A DNA stretch of 6,680 nucleotides from the NCBI GenBank assembly GCA_025457785.1, contig JALOTS010000122.1, positions 1 to 6,680 of the forward strand. Direction: 5' to 3'. Of this stretch, positions 5,315 to 6,680 are shown piece after piece. Position 1 is the first letter of the stretch; the number at the start of each line of letters is the position of its first letter. The position numbers and the translations under genes were made by a program. Source of the stretch: Pontiellaceae bacterium. GTDB taxonomy: Bacteria; Verrucomicrobiota; Kiritimatiellia; Kiritimatiellales; Tichowtungiaceae. The notes below the pieces were generated by a model, which saw nothing but the letters and a program-made list of their open reading frames with translations, was not told the DNA's origin and did no database searches.

Positions 5315-6680
5315 TTAATTTTTCTGGCCGGGATGCCATTCTTCGTTGCCGGTCAGCAGACCGTCAAACGCGGAAGAAAGGTCAACCAGTTCTTCGCCCG
5401 GACGCAGCCCGGTGAGCAGTTCGTCGCTGATCTGGAAGTCTTCGTCTGCAATCTTAGCCGCTTTGATACTCAGGCCGATACGGTGTTCAACCGGGTCGAT
5501 TTTGACAATCCGGGCCTCTACTTCATCACCGATGTTGAGAACATCTTTGACTTTTTCGATGTGCGCATCGCTGATCTGGCTGATATGAACCAATCCGTCA
5601 ATTCCGTCTTCGAGCTCAACAAACGCGCCGAAGTTGGTGAGTTTAGTGACCTTACCGGTAATCTTCTGGCCCTCTTTGTAGAGATCCGTGATGCGGGCCC
5701 ACGGATCTTCCTGAGCCTGCTTGAGACCGAGAGAAATGCGCTGATTGGCGGAATCGATTTCGAGCACGATGGTTTCAACTTCCTCGCCCTTCTTGAGAAC
5801 TTCGGAAGGATGACTGATCTTGCGGGTCCAGGACATATCGGACACATGAATCATGCCGTCCACACCTTCTTCGATTTCGACAAACGCGCCATAGGAGGTG
5901 AAATTACGGACTTTCCCCTTCACCAGCGAGCCGATCGGGTATTTGAGGGCGGCGACTTCCCACGGATTTTCTTCCGTCTGGCGCATGCCCAGCGAGATTT
6001 TCTTGTCTTCAGTATTGATCGAAAGAACCACCGCCTGAACTTCTTCACCCACTTTGAGCACGTCGGACGCGCGCTGAATGCGTTTGGTCCAGGAAATTTC
6101 AGAAACATGAACAAGGCCTTCGACTCCTTCTTCAATTTCAATAAACGCGCCATACGGAGCGAGGCTGACGACTTTACCGCAAATGCGGGTGCCGATCGGG
6201 TACTTCGCGTCAATGTCCTGCCAGGGATTGGAAAGCGTCTGCTTCAAGCCAAGCGAAATGCGTTCTTTGTCGAGGTCGATGTCCAGAATCATCACTTCGA
6301 TCTGATCGCCCACTTTGACCATTTCGGTCGGATGAGTAATCCGGCCCCAGCTCATATCGGTGACATGCAGCAACCCGTCGATGCCGTCGAGATCCACAAA
6401 TGCGCCGAAATCCGTGATGTTTTTGACTGTGCCCTTGCGGAGCTGGCCGACCTTGATTTCGCCAAGCATCTTGAGTTTCTGTTCGCGGCGGGTCTCTTCA
6501 ATGATTTCGCGGCGGGAAACAACAATGTTCTTGCGCTCTTTGTTGATTTTAAGAATTTTAACCTGAAGGGTGCGTCCGATGTAATCGTCGAGATTGCGAA
6601 CCGGAACCACGTCCACCTGTGAACCAGGCAGAAATGCATCCGCACCGATGTCCACAATAAAACCGCCTTTGATGGCGCGG
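5315..6680 (-). CDS. rpsA: Small-subunit ribosomal protein S1, N-terminus beyond the window
   Basis: S1 is the large RNA-binding protein of the 30S subunit that captures and unfolds mRNA, particularly messages with weak or no Shine-Dalgarno sequence. The frame stays open to the right edge, giving at least 454 residues. It enters at RAIKGGFIVDIGADAFLPGS, the characteristic second OB-fold domain of S1, so the codons before this lie outside. Four complete S1 domains follow at about 78-147, 163-233, 250-320 and 337-406, each with a (F/Y)GAF-(V/I)-(D/E) core and joined by linkers such as NPWEVAALKYPIG. The near-identical third and fourth domains are typical. The protein ends with an acidic tail of about 48 residues closing in EEWHPGQKN. 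The GTG at 6655 is an internal Val, not a start. A strong terminator follows the stop codon. Identification is secure. Confidence 0.98.
   Translation of the reverse strand, partial: RAIKGGFIVDIGADAFLPGSQVDVVPVRNLDDYIGRTLQVKILKINKERKNIVVSRREIIEETRREQKLKMLGEIKVGQLRKGTVKNITDFGAFVDLDGIDGLLHVTDMSWGRITHPTEMVKVGDQIEVMILDIDLDKERISLGLKQTLSNPWQDIDAKYPIGTRICGKVVSLAPYGAFIEIEEGVEGLVHVSEISWTKRIQRASDVLKVGEEVQAVVLSINTEDKKISLGMRQTEENPWEVAALKYPIGSLVKGKVRNFTSYGAFVEIEEGVDGMIHVSDMSWTRKISHPSEVLKKGEEVETIVLEIDSANQRISLGLKQAQEDPWARITDLYKEGQKITGKVTKLTNFGAFVELEDGIDGLVHISQISDAHIEKVKDVLNIGDEVEARIVKIDPVEHRIGLSIKAAKIADEDFQISDELLTGLRPGEELVDLSSAFDGLLTGNEEWHPGQKN

Noticed and set aside
4777..5415. Open frame on the + strand spanning the tyrS start and the rpsA terminator
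   Set aside because: Its sequence mirrors tyrS and runs through the terminator into rpsA; no start signal or protein-like features.
5333..6622. Very long open frame on the + strand opposite rpsA
   Set aside because: It is the mirror of the rpsA reading frame, Phe- and Asp-rich with no domain signal; the - strand product is an unmistakable S1 protein.

Overview
This window looks like an ordinary housekeeping stretch of a Gram-negative-type bacterial chromosome. It has six protein-coding genes: four on the + strand in the left half and two on the - strand in the right half, with the two groups converging near position 3,950. Genes are moderately GC-rich, apart from a sharply AT-rich island around 3285-3345. 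A SurA-like exported chaperone next to pdxA implies an outer membrane. The dispersed-looking repeats, the single-parvulin SurA and the TyrZ-type tyrosyl-tRNA synthetase would fit an environmental PVC-group bacterium (Verrucomicrobiota/Kiritimatiellota/Lentisphaerota-like). That placement is an impression from memory, not a demonstrated assignment.

Left half (+ strand). The window opens inside hflX, a ribosome-associated GTPase whose N-terminal residues lie off the left edge. After a 99-base gap holding a possible promoter comes a secreted SurA/parvulin-like folding factor. Ten bases after its stop is pdxA (vitamin B6 synthesis), so the two are probably one transcript. The surA-pdxA pairing is the same as in Escherichia coli, but the rsmA/ksgA gene that follows there is missing here. 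In its place are two blocks of short ~10-base-period repeats. The first is read in frame as the last ~17 residues of PdxA; the second supplies its stop codon. An AT-rich spacer follows, then a small two-helix membrane protein of unknown function. The tail of its reading frame is made from two back-to-back inverted repeats.

Right half (- strand). rpsA (ribosomal protein S1, N-terminus off the right edge) ends at a clear intrinsic terminator. tyrS starts only about 50 bases beyond that terminator. Its best promoter candidate lies so close to the ATG that the transcript would be almost leaderless, and no Shine-Dalgarno sequence is visible. The SurA-like gene shows a similar arrangement.

The genes serve protein synthesis and quality control (HflX, S1, TyrRS, the SurA-like protein) and cofactor synthesis (PdxA). 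I see no defence locus, CRISPR array, RNA gene, transposase or new multi-gene system. The most interesting points are the repeat elements that appear to have been absorbed into the 3' ends of two neighbouring coding regions, and a parvulin domain that has lost its usual catalytic motifs.
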